Source: Acidisoma silvae (GTDB lineage Bacteria > Pseudomonadota > Alphaproteobacteria > Acetobacterales > Acetobacteraceae). From it: a DNA stretch of 64,000 nt. Under the pieces are notes generated by a model, which saw only the letters and a list, made by a program, of their open reading frames with translations, had not been told where the DNA came from and ran no database searches. Positions 8,081-17,309 of this stretch are shown piece after piece; the stretch's first letter is position 1; each line of letters starts with the position of its first letter. A program made the translations under genes and the position numbers. The stretch is from the NCBI RefSeq assembly GCF_020618775.1, contig NZ_JAESVB010000002.1, forward strand, positions 1 to 64,000. Direction: 5' to 3'.

Positions 8081-9220
8081 CTAGCGCTCGATGACCAGAT
8101 CGCTGAGCGGCTTGGAGCAGCAGATCAGCACCATGCCCTGATCGATCTCACGCTGGCGGATGCCGCCTTGATGCTGCATCGAGACTTCACCTGACACCAG
8201 CTTGCTTTTGCAGGTGCCGCAGAGACCGCGCGTGCAGGAGGACGGCAGGCGCATGCCGGCGGCCCGCGCGGCGGCCAGAACATTGGTGTCGGCCGGCACT
8301 TCCACTGTGCGGCGGCTTTTGGTGAATTCGACCTTGAAGGTCTTGACCGCATCATCGGTATTAGCGGGCGGAGAAACGCCCGCGTCTTCCGGCGCCAGAT
8401 CCTCGAACTTGAAGCTTTCCTCATGGTAGCGGGCCATGTCGAAACCGGCCTGCTCCAGGATGGCGCGCGCGCCGGCCATATAGGGCGCGGGACCGCAGGC
8501 AAAGACTTCACGATCCAGAAAATCCGGCACGGCGACTTGCAGCAGCGGCAGGCTGAGCCGGCCGCGATAGCCGCCCCAGCCCTCATGCGGACTGTCATGC
8601 TCGCAGACCGAGACGGCGCGGAAATTCGGCTCGCGCGCCATCAGCGCCAGTTCGTCGCGGAAGATGATATCGGCCGGACTGCGGGCGCTGTGCAGAAACA
8701 CCGTGTCCGTCGCCAGCGCCAGATCATGAAAGCTGCGTGCCATGGACATGGACGGCGTAATGCCGCTGCCGGCCGAAAGCAGCAGATATTTGCCATTGGC
8801 CGAGGCGTGATCGACGCAATTGAACTCGCCCATCGGCCCCATGGCACGGATTTCCATGCCGGGCTTCAGGTGATCATGCATCCAGGGACTGACGACACCG
8901 CCGGCGAAGCGCTTGGTGGTGATGGCAACCGTATGCGGCCGCGTCGGCGCGGAGGAGATGGTATAGCAGCGATTGACCTGCTGGCCGTTGATCGTCAGGT
9001 CCAGCGTCAGGAATTGCCCGGGCTTGTAGCTGTGCAGGCGCGGCGACCGGCCGGAAAAGACGAAGGTCTTCACGTCATGCGTCTCCTGCCGGATCTCCCG
9101 GCAGACGAGCACGTCATCCTCCTCAGAATCCCACTGCGGCAGCGCCCCCGTTTCGGGCGCGACCGTCAGACGCTTCGCCGCCAGCAGGTCTGTCTGGGCC
9201 GCTTCCGTCACAGCCGACAT
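8081..9220 (-). CDS. gbcB: Glycine betaine monooxygenase reductase subunit
   Basis: This electron-transfer partner passes electrons from NAD(P)H through flavin and a [2Fe-2S] cluster to the Rieske oxygenase GbcA. The 379-residue protein has an FNR-like flavin domain (CYTISSAPTRP for flavin, then LLSAGSGITPSMSM for nucleotide binding) and a C-terminal plant-type ferredoxin domain with Cys spacing C-x4-C-x2-C (SSCTRGLCGTCKSK) and a last Cys in LICCSKP. I chose the ATG at 9220, whose A is shared with the gbcA stop (TAATG); a longer frame upstream would overlap gbcA by 36 bases. The overlap implies translational coupling. Carnitine or stachydrine monooxygenase reductases are close relatives, but the neighbours favour betaine. 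Confidence 0.85.
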   Translation of the reverse strand: MSAVTEAAQTDLLAAKRLTVAPETGALPQWDSEEDDVLVCREIRQETHDVKTFVFSGRSPRLHSYKPGQFLTLDLTINGQQVNRCYTISSAPTRPHTVAITTKRFAGGVVSPWMHDHLKPGMEIRAMGPMGEFNCVDHASANGKYLLLSAGSGITPSMSMARSFHDLALATDTVFLHSARSPADIIFRDELALMAREPNFRAVSVCEHDSPHEGWGGYRGRLSLPLLQVAVPDFLDREVFACGPAPYMAGARAILEQAGFDMARYHEESFKFEDLAPEDAGVSPPANTDDAVKTFKVEFTKSRRTVEVPADTNVLAAARAAGMRLPSSCTRGLCGTCKSKLVSGEVSMQHQGGIRQREIDQGMVLICCSKPLSDLVIER

Positions 9221-10497
9221 TAGGCGATTCCGTCCTTCAGGCGATCCAGGTACCATTTGCAGAATTTCTCGACCAGCATTTCAGTGAAGGGCGAGTACGG
9301 GCCGGGCTCATAGGCTGGGGTGCGGGCACCGGCCTGAGCATATTCCACCAAGGTCGCGTCCTGCACATTGGTCGCGTTCCAGACACTGGTCAGATTCTCG
9401 ACGTCATAGTCGATGCCTTCGCGGGCGTCCTTGTGGACCAGCCATTTGGTGCGGACCAGCGTCGTCTCGGCATCGAGCGGAATGGTCGTGAAGGTCACGA
9501 TATGGTCGCTCATGAAATGGTGCCAGGAATTGGGCTGCGTCCAGAAGGACAGGCCGCCCAGCGCCGTATCGGTCAGATTGCCCAGCAGCTTCTTGGACGC
9601 GACCTTGGTGTCCAGCGTCTGGCTTTCGCCGCTCTGGTCGATCGGCAGGCGCTGCGTGCGGAAACCGGTGATGCAGTCGTCCAGGTGGTCGACCTCGGCC
9701 GAGGGAATGCCGCAGCTTTCCCACCGCGCATGCGATGTCGTCACCAACTCATCATAGCGCGCGGCCTGGGCCAGTTCCGTCTCATCCATCTGGCCGGGCG
9801 CGAAACCGAAGCCATAGGCGAAAAGCGGAATCGTCAGTTCAGGATGATTGCCCGAGCAATGGTAGCATTCGCGGTTGTTTTCCAGCGTCAGCTTCCAGTT
9901 GCCCTTCTCGATCAGGTCGATGGAGGCGGCGATCTTGGTATTGGGCAGATCATGCGGCGCCAGATAGGGCGTCATGACCCGGTCCAGCTCATCAATATCA
10001 GTCGGCGCTTCGGCCGCCAGACAGATGAAAATCAGGCCGGCGATGGAGCGGACATGAACCTTTTTCAGGCCGAAACAGGATTTGTCGAAATCCTCGCCCA
10101 TATGCTCGGCATAGATGAGCTTGCCTTCAAGATCGTAGGTCCATTGGTGATAGGGGCAGACAAGATTGCCGACCGCGCCGCTTTCGCCCTGCACCAGTCT
10201 GGCGCCACGATGACGGCAGACATTGTGAAAGGCGCGCAGGCCCATATCGTCGTCGCGCAGGATGACGATGGAGTTGCGGCCCAGATTGACGGTGACATAG
10301 TCGCCCGGCTCCGGCACTTCCGGTTCCACCGCGACATAGATCCAGGTGCGGCCGAAGATCAGCTCCATATCCGCCTCGAAAATTTCAGGGCTGGTATAGA
10401 AGGGCGCTTCCAGGCTGTAGCCGGGCTGGCGCCGGGCGATCAGCGACCGCAGGGCAGCAACGGTTTCAGCGTTCAGGCCTGTCTGCTTCAGGGTCAT
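9220..10497 (-). CDS. gbcA: Glycine betaine monooxygenase oxygenase subunit (Rieske non-heme iron)
   Basis: It demethylates glycine betaine to dimethylglycine with release of formaldehyde. The 425-residue protein has the Rieske motif C-x-H-x16-C-x2-H (NVCRHRGARLV ... VCPYHQWTYD) and a C-terminal catalytic domain with the mononuclear iron site ENNRECYHCSGNHPEL. The N-terminus QPGYSLEAPFYTSPEIFEADM is typical of the choline/betaine monooxygenase branch of ring-hydroxylating oxygenases. The reading frame extends 36 codons upstream, but MTLKQTGLNAETV starts at the ATG used here and matches the usual length. It is preceded by a 170-bp gap after the regulator gene and followed directly by gbcB. Confidence 0.88.
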   Translation of the reverse strand: MTLKQTGLNAETVAALRSLIARRQPGYSLEAPFYTSPEIFEADMELIFGRTWIYVAVEPEVPEPGDYVTVNLGRNSIVILRDDDMGLRAFHNVCRHRGARLVQGESGAVGNLVCPYHQWTYDLEGKLIYAEHMGEDFDKSCFGLKKVHVRSIAGLIFICLAAEAPTDIDELDRVMTPYLAPHDLPNTKIAASIDLIEKGNWKLTLENNRECYHCSGNHPELTIPLFAYGFGFAPGQMDETELAQAARYDELVTTSHARWESCGIPSAEVDHLDDCITGFRTQRLPIDQSGESQTLDTKVASKKLLGNLTDTALGGLSFWTQPNSWHHFMSDHIVTFTTIPLDAETTLVRTKWLVHKDAREGIDYDVENLTSVWNATNVQDATLVEYAQAGARTPAYEPGPYSPFTEMLVEKFCKWYLDRLKDGIA

Positions 10498-10666
10498 CGC
10501 CCCGATCCTCCGATTTGAAGACGATCGACCATGCACGAATGGCCAAGTCCAAGAATGGCCTATCCTGTCTGGCCGGGGGCTGCTCTGTTTGCGCCGATGC
10601 GACAAGCGCCTTGCCCAAATCCGCGCGAGCCCATGCCTTATCTAAATAGCGCGATGCGCCCCTCGG

Positions 10667-11773
10667 CTATTCGAAAATCCGCATCGCTGCCAGATGGGCA
10701 TTGGGCGGCGGCATCGTCGGCATGGCGGGCTCGTGGTCGACTGCGGGCGGCTTTTCACGCGTGCGCGCGTCCGTCGGCGTGAAACCGTGCAAAGCCTTGA
10801 ATTTGCGCGAGAAATGGGCGCAGTCGGCGAAGCCCGAATCGAGCGCGATTTCGGTGATCGAGAGGTCCGTATGGTCCAGCAGCCAGCGGGCATAGCGCAG
10901 CCGCAACAGCCGGTAATGCTGCGCCGGCTTCACGCCCATGACGCTTTGGAACAAGCGCTCGAGCTGACGGGGCGAGATCGACAGGCGGGAGGCCAGTTCC
11001 GCGATCGGCAGCGGGTCTGCCACATGCTGCTCCATCAGCAGCAGGGCCCGGCGCACGCGCTCGTCACCGACAATCTCATCATTAGCCGGGGGATGCGGCT
11101 GTGCCTCGCTGCCCGCGCGCACGCGGTCCAGCAGCAGGATATGGCGCGCCTTCTGGGCGATGGCCCGGCCCAGATGCCGCTCGATCAGGAAACTGGCCAA
11201 GTCCGCCGTGCCTGCCCCGCCGGAACAGGTGATGCGATTGCCGTCGACGAAGAACATACGGTCCGCGATGACGCGATGATCCGGGAATTCGGACAGAAAA
11301 TCCTGATAGCAATACCAGCTGACACAGACGCGCCGGCCCTTCATCAGCCCCGCGCGGCACAAAATGAAACCGCCTGTGCAAAGGCCGATAAGGGTCACGC
11401 CGTCGCGCGCGGCGGCGGCCAGATAGGCATTGGTCTCGTCGTCAATCTGCGGGCCGGTATGCAGCAGGCCGCCGACCACGACGATATAGTCGAAATTCTT
11501 GGGGTCCAGAAAACCGCTGTCGCGGTTGATTTGCACACCGCAACTGGCCTTTACCGCCGTCTGGCGGCTGGACATGATGGTCCAGCGGCACTGGATGGGC
11601 CGGCTGCGGTCCCCCTCATCGGAGGCAAGCCGCAAAAAGTCCACGAAGAGGGAAAAGGCCGAGAGGGTGAAATTCTCAGCCAGAATGAAACCGACGGATA
11701 GCGGCGGGCGGGTGCGCAGCCCGGCCATCTTGCCGTCATCCGCCAGCCTGCCTCGATAAAGATTTGCGACCAT
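10667..11773 (-). CDS. gbdR: GlxA-type AraC family regulator, GbdR-like
   Basis: In Pseudomonas GbdR senses glycine betaine and dimethylglycine and activates gbcA/gbcB. This 368-residue protein has the same two-part layout: an N-terminal DJ-1/PfpI-like domain (PLSVGFILAENFTLSAF ... VVVGGLLHTG ... IGLCTGGFILCRAGLM) and a C-terminal AraC DNA-binding domain with two helix-turn-helices (PIAELASRLSISPRQLERLF and ITEIALDSGFADCAHFSRKF). A Pro-rich tail of about 30 residues follows. It lies immediately upstream of gbcA on the same strand, a different layout from Pseudomonas, where gbcA and gbcB are divergent. The start may lie a few codons later (M16). Confidence 0.85.
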   Translation of the reverse strand: MVANLYRGRLADDGKMAGLRTRPPLSVGFILAENFTLSAFSLFVDFLRLASDEGDRSRPIQCRWTIMSSRQTAVKASCGVQINRDSGFLDPKNFDYIVVVGGLLHTGPQIDDETNAYLAAAARDGVTLIGLCTGGFILCRAGLMKGRRVCVSWYCYQDFLSEFPDHRVIADRMFFVDGNRITCSGGAGTADLASFLIERHLGRAIAQKARHILLLDRVRAGSEAQPHPPANDEIVGDERVRRALLLMEQHVADPLPIAELASRLSISPRQLERLFQSVMGVKPAQHYRLLRLRYARWLLDHTDLSITEIALDSGFADCAHFSRKFKALHGFTPTDARTREKPPAVDHEPAMPTMPPPNAHLAAMRIFE

Positions 11774-11842
11774 GGGGCGATATTACAATCCTGCGGGCAA
11801 AAGGCGAAGCGCCTTCGCCGTCAGCACAGCCGCATGCGATAT

Positions 11843-12670
11843 CTAGGCCACAGCGGCGACGGGCGATGCCACTTCCTCGGTGATGACGTGGAATGTCTTC
11901 AGCAGGTTGGGCCCGAAAACCGTCGAAATGGCGACATCGGCGGCGTCACGCCCGACCCCGATCAGAATGCGCCCGATGCGCGGATGGCCGTGGCGGGCAT
12001 CGAAGGTGTACCAATTGCCGCCGAGATAGACCTGGAACCAGCCGCTGAAATCCATCGGCGACCGGTCCGGCGGCACGCCGATATCCCCCAGATAGCCAGT
12101 GCAGTAGCGCGCCGGAATATTCATGCAGCGGCACAGCGTCAGCGCCAGATGGGCATAGTCGCGGCAGACGCCGACGCCTTCCTGCCAGCCCTCGAAGGCC
12201 GTGCGGGTGGCGCGCGCATTCTGATAGCCGAAGGTGATGTGGTTATGCGTGTATTGGACGATCGCCTCGACCTTGGACCAGCCGTCAGGCAGATGCCCGA
12301 ACTGCGCCCAGGCGAAAGCCAGCAGCTTCTCGGTCTCGCAATACCGGCTGCCCAGAAGATAGACGAGCGTTTCCGGCGGCAGGCTTTCAATCGGCAATTG
12401 CGCCGCATCCGGCGCGTACGGGTCCAGCACACCGGGGTCATTGATGACCGTATCGGTATGGAAGGTCACAAGACCGGCCGGCGCCATCACGCGGCTGCAC
12501 AGGTTTCCGTACATGTCATAGTAGCGCGAGATCGGCAGGGACGGATTGGTGCGGATGATGTCCGGCGCCGTCAGATCGGCGGCGCGCTCGGGCCGCACGT
12601 TGAGCATCAACACCATGGGCGTCGGTTGCGGCACCTCGAAGGTGATCTCGTAGCCGATGCGGATGAGCAT
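11843..12670 (-). CDS. Transglutaminase-like cysteine peptidase family protein
   Basis: The 275-residue protein has an N-terminal beta-rich segment (MLIRIGYEITFEVPQPTPM) followed by a transglutaminase-like core. VEAIVQYTHNHITFGY leads to the Cys motif EGVGVCRDYAHLALTLCR, then MNIPARYCTGYLGDIG and WYTFDARHGHPRIGR. In this subfamily the position that carries His in classical transglutaminases reads DFSGWFQVY, so the exact triad is uncertain; a His follows in DARH. No signal peptide is visible. I used the internal ATG before LIRIGYEITF because the 42 codons upstream read as non-coding. Such proteins often sit beside alpha-E/circularly permuted ATP-grasp genes, which are absent here. Substrate unknown. 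Confidence 0.8.
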   Translation of the reverse strand: MLIRIGYEITFEVPQPTPMVLMLNVRPERAADLTAPDIIRTNPSLPISRYYDMYGNLCSRVMAPAGLVTFHTDTVINDPGVLDPYAPDAAQLPIESLPPETLVYLLGSRYCETEKLLAFAWAQFGHLPDGWSKVEAIVQYTHNHITFGYQNARATRTAFEGWQEGVGVCRDYAHLALTLCRCMNIPARYCTGYLGDIGVPPDRSPMDFSGWFQVYLGGNWYTFDARHGHPRIGRILIGVGRDAADVAISTVFGPNLLKTFHVITEEVASPVAAVA

Positions 12671-12783
12671 CCGTACCCCAATCCAAAAAATGTTAGATGT
12701 GACTATGAACTGAGATGGCCCTGACACCCTCATATTAAAGCGAGGCGCGGCCCTGGAACGATGACAAATTCGGCAAAAACAAA

Positions 12784-12811
12784 AAAAGGGCGCCACAACG
12801 GGCGCCCTTTT
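12784..12811 (-). terminator. Intrinsic terminator after trpE
   Basis: GGGCGCC (12788-12794) pairs with GGCGCCC (12801-12807) across a 6-nt loop, extended by AAAA/TTTT. Read leftward, the stem is followed by seven U residues and another U-rich run. It lies 40 bp beyond the trpE stop. It should terminate trpE transcription, with weaker activity in the opposite direction. Confidence 0.85.
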
Positions 12812-12850
12812 GCCGCGTCCACAACTGGACGGTCAGGTCATGCTGAAAAT

Positions 12851-14365
12851 TTAGGCACCTGACTTCGGTGCCGTCGCGAAGCGTACCGCTTCCTCCGCCG
12901 CGCGAAACAAGGCCCGCGCCTTGTGGCGGCTTTCCTCATATTCCAGTTCCGGCACGCTGTCGGCGACGACACCGCCGCCCGCCTGCACATACATGACGCC
13001 ATCCTTCACCACGGCGGTGCGCAGGCCGATGCAGGTATCCATGGTGCCGTCCGGCGCGAAATAGCCGATGCAGCCGCCATAGATGCCACGCCGCACCGGC
13101 TCCAGCTCCTCGATAATCTCCATCGCCCGCACCTTCGGCGCGCCGCTGAGCGTGCCGGCCGGGAAACCGCCCTTGAGCGCGTCCAGCGCCGACAGCCCCT
13201 TCTTCAGCTTGCCCTGCACCATCGAGGAAATATGCATGACATGGCTGAAACGCTCGATGACGAAGCTTTCCACGACCTTGACCGAGCCGAGTTCGGCGAC
13301 GCGGCCGACATCGTTGCGGCCCAGGTCGAGCAGCATCAGATGCTCGGCCCGCTCCTTGGGATCGGCCAGCAGTTCCTCTTCCAGCCGCTTGTCCTCGATC
13401 GGATCGGCGTTGCGCGGACGGGTGCCGGCCAGCGGGCGGATGGTCACCATGCCGTCACGCAGACGGACCAGGATTTCCGGGCTGCTGCCGGCGACCGAAA
13501 AGGTGCCGAAATCGAGGAAGAACAGGAAGGGTGCCGGGTTGATCCGCCGCAGCGCGCGATACAGCGCGAAGGGCGGCAGCGGAAAATCGACCGAAAAACG
13601 CTGACTGGGCACGACCTGGAAGGCATCACCGGCGGTGATGTATTCCTTCATCTTCACGACCATGTCCTCGAAATAGGCCTTGGTCATATTGGAGCGCGGC
13701 TCGCCCAGAGTGAAGGGCGCGACCGGCGCGGCCGCGACCGGCAAAGGCCGCAGCAACCCGGCCTCGATCGCGTTCAGCCGGGCATTGGCTTCCGCGTGTG
13801 CCGCTTCGACCGACAGTCCGGCATGCGGATAGGCGGGTGCGGCCAGCGTGAGCACGTCCCGCACATTGTCGAAAATGACGAAGACGGTGGGGCGGATGAG
13901 GATCGCTTCCGGCAGACCGAGGACATCCTCGTTCTTTTCCGGCAAACGCTCCATCAAACGGACCATGTCATAACCCAGATAGCCGAACAGGCCGCCGGCC
14001 ATGGGCGGCAGATTGGCCGGCTGGTCCAGGCGCGATTCCGCCAGCAGAGCGGCCAGACTATCGAGTGCCGGCGCGGCTTCCGGCGCGAAGGCGTCCGGCG
14101 CTGTCAGCGCCGAGCGGTTGATGGCGGCGGCGCCCTTCTCGCAACGCCAGATCAGATCGGGCGCCAGGCCGATGACGGAATAGCGGCCGCGCGACGCCCC
14201 GCCCTCCACGCTTTCCAGCAGGAAGGAATAGGGCTGGCCATGCGCGATTTTCAGGAAGGCGCCGACCGGCGTCTCCAGATCCGCCGGGCTCTCCCGCCAG
14301 ACCAGCGCGCCCTTTCCTGCCTCATAGGCGGCGCGGAAAGCGGTGCTGGGTCCGTCGGTCGTCAT
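12851..14365 (-). CDS. trpE: Anthranilate synthase component I
   Basis: It converts chorismate with ammonia supplied by the TrpG subunit to anthranilate, the first step of tryptophan synthesis. The 504-residue length is standard. The N-terminal domain carries the feedback-site block SFLLESVEGGASRGRYSVIG. The chorismate-binding domain shows FQVVPSQRFSVDFP, PEILVRLRDGMVTIRPLAGTRPR, LMLLDLGRNDVGRV, FPAGTLSGAPKVRAMEII and GGCIGYFAPDG. trpG, trpD and trpC are not adjacent, so the pathway is split here. The gene sits 31 nt after ppiD on the same strand and ends at a strong terminator. No leader peptide with tandem Trp codons was found upstream, as expected when the promoter lies before ppiD. Confidence 0.96.
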   Translation of the reverse strand: MTTDGPSTAFRAAYEAGKGALVWRESPADLETPVGAFLKIAHGQPYSFLLESVEGGASRGRYSVIGLAPDLIWRCEKGAAAINRSALTAPDAFAPEAAPALDSLAALLAESRLDQPANLPPMAGGLFGYLGYDMVRLMERLPEKNEDVLGLPEAILIRPTVFVIFDNVRDVLTLAAPAYPHAGLSVEAAHAEANARLNAIEAGLLRPLPVAAAPVAPFTLGEPRSNMTKAYFEDMVVKMKEYITAGDAFQVVPSQRFSVDFPLPPFALYRALRRINPAPFLFFLDFGTFSVAGSSPEILVRLRDGMVTIRPLAGTRPRNADPIEDKRLEEELLADPKERAEHLMLLDLGRNDVGRVAELGSVKVVESFVIERFSHVMHISSMVQGKLKKGLSALDALKGGFPAGTLSGAPKVRAMEIIEELEPVRRGIYGGCIGYFAPDGTMDTCIGLRTAVVKDGVMYVQAGGGVVADSVPELEYEESRHKARALFRAAEEAVRFATAPKSGA

Positions 14366-14396
14366 CGTCCGTTGTCTTTCAGTTGGTGGGAAAAAA

Positions 14397-16304
14397 TCAG
14401 GGCTGGGCGATTTGCTGGATCACGGTCTGGTTGATGCGCGGATTGCCCTTTGCCGTCACCACGCCCGCGAAGATCGCCTGCATATCGTCCGCCAAAGCGC
14501 TGGAAAGAGAAGCCTTCAGCTGGTCATAGCCGACCGGATCCGCCTTCGGGTCCGGCGTATTGATGGCCGTCAGCTGCGCCACCACGAAACCGTCCGGCGA
14601 CGGCACCATGGTGCTGTCGCCCTGGTTGAGCGAAAACAGCGGCCCGATCAGGTTCTGCGGCACGCCTTGCGGCGCCTGACCCTGGCGGGTCAGCGGCGGG
14701 GTGGTGGTAACGGTCAGCCCCTGCGCAGAGGCGACACCTTGCAAGGTGCGGCCGCCCTTCATGGCCTGCAGCATATCGGTCGCGGCCTTGTTCTGCTCAC
14801 GCTGCATCTGATCCTGCGTCCAGGCGGACTGCACCTGGGCTTTCACCTCGGCGAAGGCCTTCATGGTGGCCGGCGTGATGCCATCGACCGTCAGCGCGAA
14901 ATAGCTGTCATCCGGCCCGGTGATCAGCGACGCCGCCTGGCCGACCTTCTGCTTGAAGGCCTGGGCCACCACCGCCTGGCGCAGCGCGTCATTGCCGGGG
15001 ATGGGTGCCGGCGTGCCCTGTTCCGTCAGGCCGTTGCTGTCGACCGACCCCTGCAAAGCGGCAAGCCCGATATCGCCCGGCAGCTTTTCCAGCGGCGTGC
15101 GGCCGGCCAATGCGTCCTGCAAAGCATTAACGCGCTGATTGACGAGGCCCTGCGCCTGCTGGCGGGCCAGTTGCAGCTTGATGGCCGGCGCCGCCTGATC
15201 ATAGGTCTGGGACGGGCCGCCCGGGGTGATCGCGGCCACCTCGAAGACGGCATAGCTTGTCCCGCCGGTCGGGATCGGCCCGGTGACGCTGTTCGCGGCG
15301 GCTTTGAAGGCCGCATCGGCCAGAGCGGCATTGGGCACCTGGTCAGGCGTGATATTCGGCAAAGCGAGCGCCGTGGCACCGGCGGCCGAGGCCGCCTTCT
15401 GCACGGCAGCCCAATCGGCGCCTGCCTGCCACTGCTTCGCGATCGCGGCGGCGGCGGCCTGGCTCTGCGCCAGCACGACATCGACGGTGCGGGTCTCAGG
15501 CTTGGGCGGCTGTGCGGCCATCATGCGGTCATAGGCCGCGTGAATCTGGGCATCCGGCACCGGAATGTCACGAGCCAACACATCCGGGCTCAGCACCACC
15601 AGCGTCAGGCGGCGGTATTCTGGTGCCGAAAAATCGGTCGGGTGATTCTTGTACCAGCGTTGCAGATCGGCATCCGTCGGCGCGGCCGGTGCCGGGGCGG
15701 CGGCGAAGGGCAGCTGCACCAGCTGCGCCACGCGCGTCTGGTTCTGGAAAGCATAGGCCGTCTTCACCATCACGCCCGGCGCAGTTACGGCGGCGCGGAT
15801 GGAATTGAGCAGCTGGTTGCGGATGATCTGGGCCTGCATCAGATGCAGGAACTCCACCTCGCTCAAGCCATTCGCCTGTAGCACCTGATCGAACTGGGCA
15901 TGGCTGAACTGATGCGTCGGCCCCTGGAAGGCATCCATGGCGAAGACCTGCTTCTGCACATCCGCCGTGGGGGCCGTGATGCCCATGCGCCCGGCCATCT
16001 TGTCGATTGCCGTCTGCGCCACCAGACGCGCCGCCGCCTGTTCCGCGATCATCATCCGCATCTGGGACGTGACCTGATCGGGGCTGCCAAGCTGTTGCGC
16101 GGTCTGCTGCAATTGTTGACGATAGGCGGTGTTCACGTCCTGCGGGCTGATGGAGACACCGTCGATATGCGCTGCCGCACCGTCATCGCCACCCAAATTA
16201 CGGATCACGTCGCCGATGCCCCAGACGCCGAAGGCAGCGATCAGCAGGATAAACAATATCCTGACCGGCCATGTGTTGAGTGAGCTTCTGAAAATACCGA
16301 GCAT
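14397..16304 (-). CDS. ppiD: PpiD-like membrane-anchored peptidyl-prolyl isomerase
   Basis: This periplasmic folding factor is anchored in the inner membrane. The 635-residue protein starts MLGIFRSSLN and has one N-terminal membrane segment (about 12-32, WPVRILFILLIAAFGVWGIG). A SurA-like N-terminal chaperone domain follows (around 45-200, with VNTAYRQQLQQTAQQLG), then a parvulin-like region and a long Gln/Ala-rich C-terminal part. The parvulin core looks degenerate, as is common in PpiD. I chose the ATG 13 codons inside the longest frame because it fits the PpiD start directly before the membrane helix. It is divergent from tpiA and probably cotranscribed with trpE. Confidence 0.85.
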   Translation of the reverse strand: MLGIFRSSLNTWPVRILFILLIAAFGVWGIGDVIRNLGGDDGAAAHIDGVSISPQDVNTAYRQQLQQTAQQLGSPDQVTSQMRMMIAEQAAARLVAQTAIDKMAGRMGITAPTADVQKQVFAMDAFQGPTHQFSHAQFDQVLQANGLSEVEFLHLMQAQIIRNQLLNSIRAAVTAPGVMVKTAYAFQNQTRVAQLVQLPFAAAPAPAAPTDADLQRWYKNHPTDFSAPEYRRLTLVVLSPDVLARDIPVPDAQIHAAYDRMMAAQPPKPETRTVDVVLAQSQAAAAAIAKQWQAGADWAAVQKAASAAGATALALPNITPDQVPNAALADAAFKAAANSVTGPIPTGGTSYAVFEVAAITPGGPSQTYDQAAPAIKLQLARQQAQGLVNQRVNALQDALAGRTPLEKLPGDIGLAALQGSVDSNGLTEQGTPAPIPGNDALRQAVVAQAFKQKVGQAASLITGPDDSYFALTVDGITPATMKAFAEVKAQVQSAWTQDQMQREQNKAATDMLQAMKGGRTLQGVASAQGLTVTTTPPLTRQGQAPQGVPQNLIGPLFSLNQGDSTMVPSPDGFVVAQLTAINTPDPKADPVGYDQLKASLSSALADDMQAIFAGVVTAKGNPRINQTVIQQIAQP

Positions 16305-16361
16305 CGCGACCTTGGAGCCTGATGGAGAGAGGGGGCGCACCATAGGCAGAGCGCCCGCACT

Positions 16362-16389
16362 TTGCCAGTTCCCGGCCGTGCCTTTATCA
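16362..16389 (+). promoter_or_regulatory. Candidate sigma70-type promoter of tpiA
   Basis: TTGCCA (16362-16367) and TTATCA (16384-16389) are spaced by 16 and lie about 35 nt upstream of the tpiA ATG. The gene also has a good ribosome binding site, GGGGAG, before a run of A. This is a pattern-based call only. Confidence 0.4.
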
Positions 16390-16423
16390 GCGTTGCTGCC
16401 TTACGGCCCACGGGGAGAAAAAA

Positions 16424-17149
16424 ATGCGCCCATTAATTGCCGGTAATTGGAAGATGAACGGGCTGACCGAGCCCTCGGCCGCGCTGGCCCTGGCCATCCG
16501 GCACGGGCTGGCGGATGCGGGGGCGGAAGTGCTGCTTTGCCCGCCGGCCACGCAACTCGCCGCCGTCTCCGCGCTTGTCGAGGGCAGCGGTATCGCGACC
16601 GGCGGGCAGGATTGCCACACCCGCGACTCGGGCGCCCATACCGGCGATATCTCCCCCGTCATGCTGGCCGATGCCGGCGCGCGCTATGTGATCCTTGGCC
16701 ATTCCGAGCGGCGACAGGACCATGGCGAGACCAGCGCCATCGTCGCAGCCAAGGTTAGCGCCGCCATGAAGGCCGGGCTGATTCCGATCGTCTGCGTGGG
16801 TGAAACCGAGTCCGACCGGAGCGCGGGCGAGCAGGAAACGGTTGTCGGCAGCCAGATCACCGAAAGCCTGCCCAGCGATTTTACCGGCATTATCGCCTAT
16901 GAGCCGATCTGGGCCATCGGCACAGGCAAGGTTCCGACTTCGGCGGATATCGCCGCCATGCATGCCTTCATTCGCGGCGAGCTGATCCGCGACCAGGCGG
17001 AGGGCGTGGGCTTTCGCATTCTGTATGGCGGCTCGGTGAAGCCCGGCAATGCTGCCGAAATTTTGGGCCTGCCCGACGTCGGCGGCGCTTTGGTGGGCGG
17101 CGCCAGCCTGATCGCCGAGGATTTTCTGGCCATCATCCGGGCGGTGTAA
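16424..17149 (+). CDS. tpiA: Triosephosphate isomerase
   Basis: It interconverts dihydroxyacetone phosphate and glyceraldehyde 3-phosphate in the cytoplasm. The 241-residue TIM barrel has all catalytic residues: Lys10 in GNWKMNG, His93 in LGHSERR, Glu160 in [11 protein letters not shown], and the phosphate-binding YGGSVKPGN. The length is a little shorter than the common 250. It has a strong ribosome binding site and an ATG followed by RPLIAGNWK. The gene stands alone, divergent from ppiD and about 160 bp before purC. Confidence 0.97.
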   Translation: MRPLIAGNWKMNGLTEPSAALALAIRHGLADAGAEVLLCPPATQLAAVSALVEGSGIATGGQDCHTRDSGAHTGDISPVMLADAGARYVILGHSERRQDHGETSAIVAAKVSAAMKAGLIPIVCVGETESDRSAGEQETVVGSQITESLPSDFTGIIAYEPIWAIGTGKVPTSADIAAMHAFIRGELIRDQAEGVGFRILYGGSVKPGNAAEILGLPDVGGALVGGASLIAEDFLAIIRAV

Positions 17150-17309
17150 GCGGCGGAGCAAGCCAGACCGTCACAAACAGGGCAGATGCCCCGCGCCATT
17201 GCCCTACCTTTGGAAGTTTCACGCTGCTATAGCGCAGCGCAACGTCGTTCCCTGTTCCAGGTGGCGCCGCTCGTCGGCGCTGCCTCATCATCGTTTCCGA
17301 GGATCCGTC

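Noticed and set aside
8081-9256. Longer gbcB beginning at 9256
   Set aside because: It would overlap gbcA by 36 bases; the ATG overlapping the gbcA stop (TAATG) is the usual coupled start.
12923-14434. Long open frame (503 codons) on the strand opposite trpE
   Set aside because: It is the antisense shadow of trpE in GC-rich DNA; its translation is Arg/His/Gln-rich without any motif.
14343-15881. 512-codon open frame opposite ppiD
   Set aside because: Antisense shadow of a gene with clear PpiD features; low-complexity Arg/Gly/His-rich translation.
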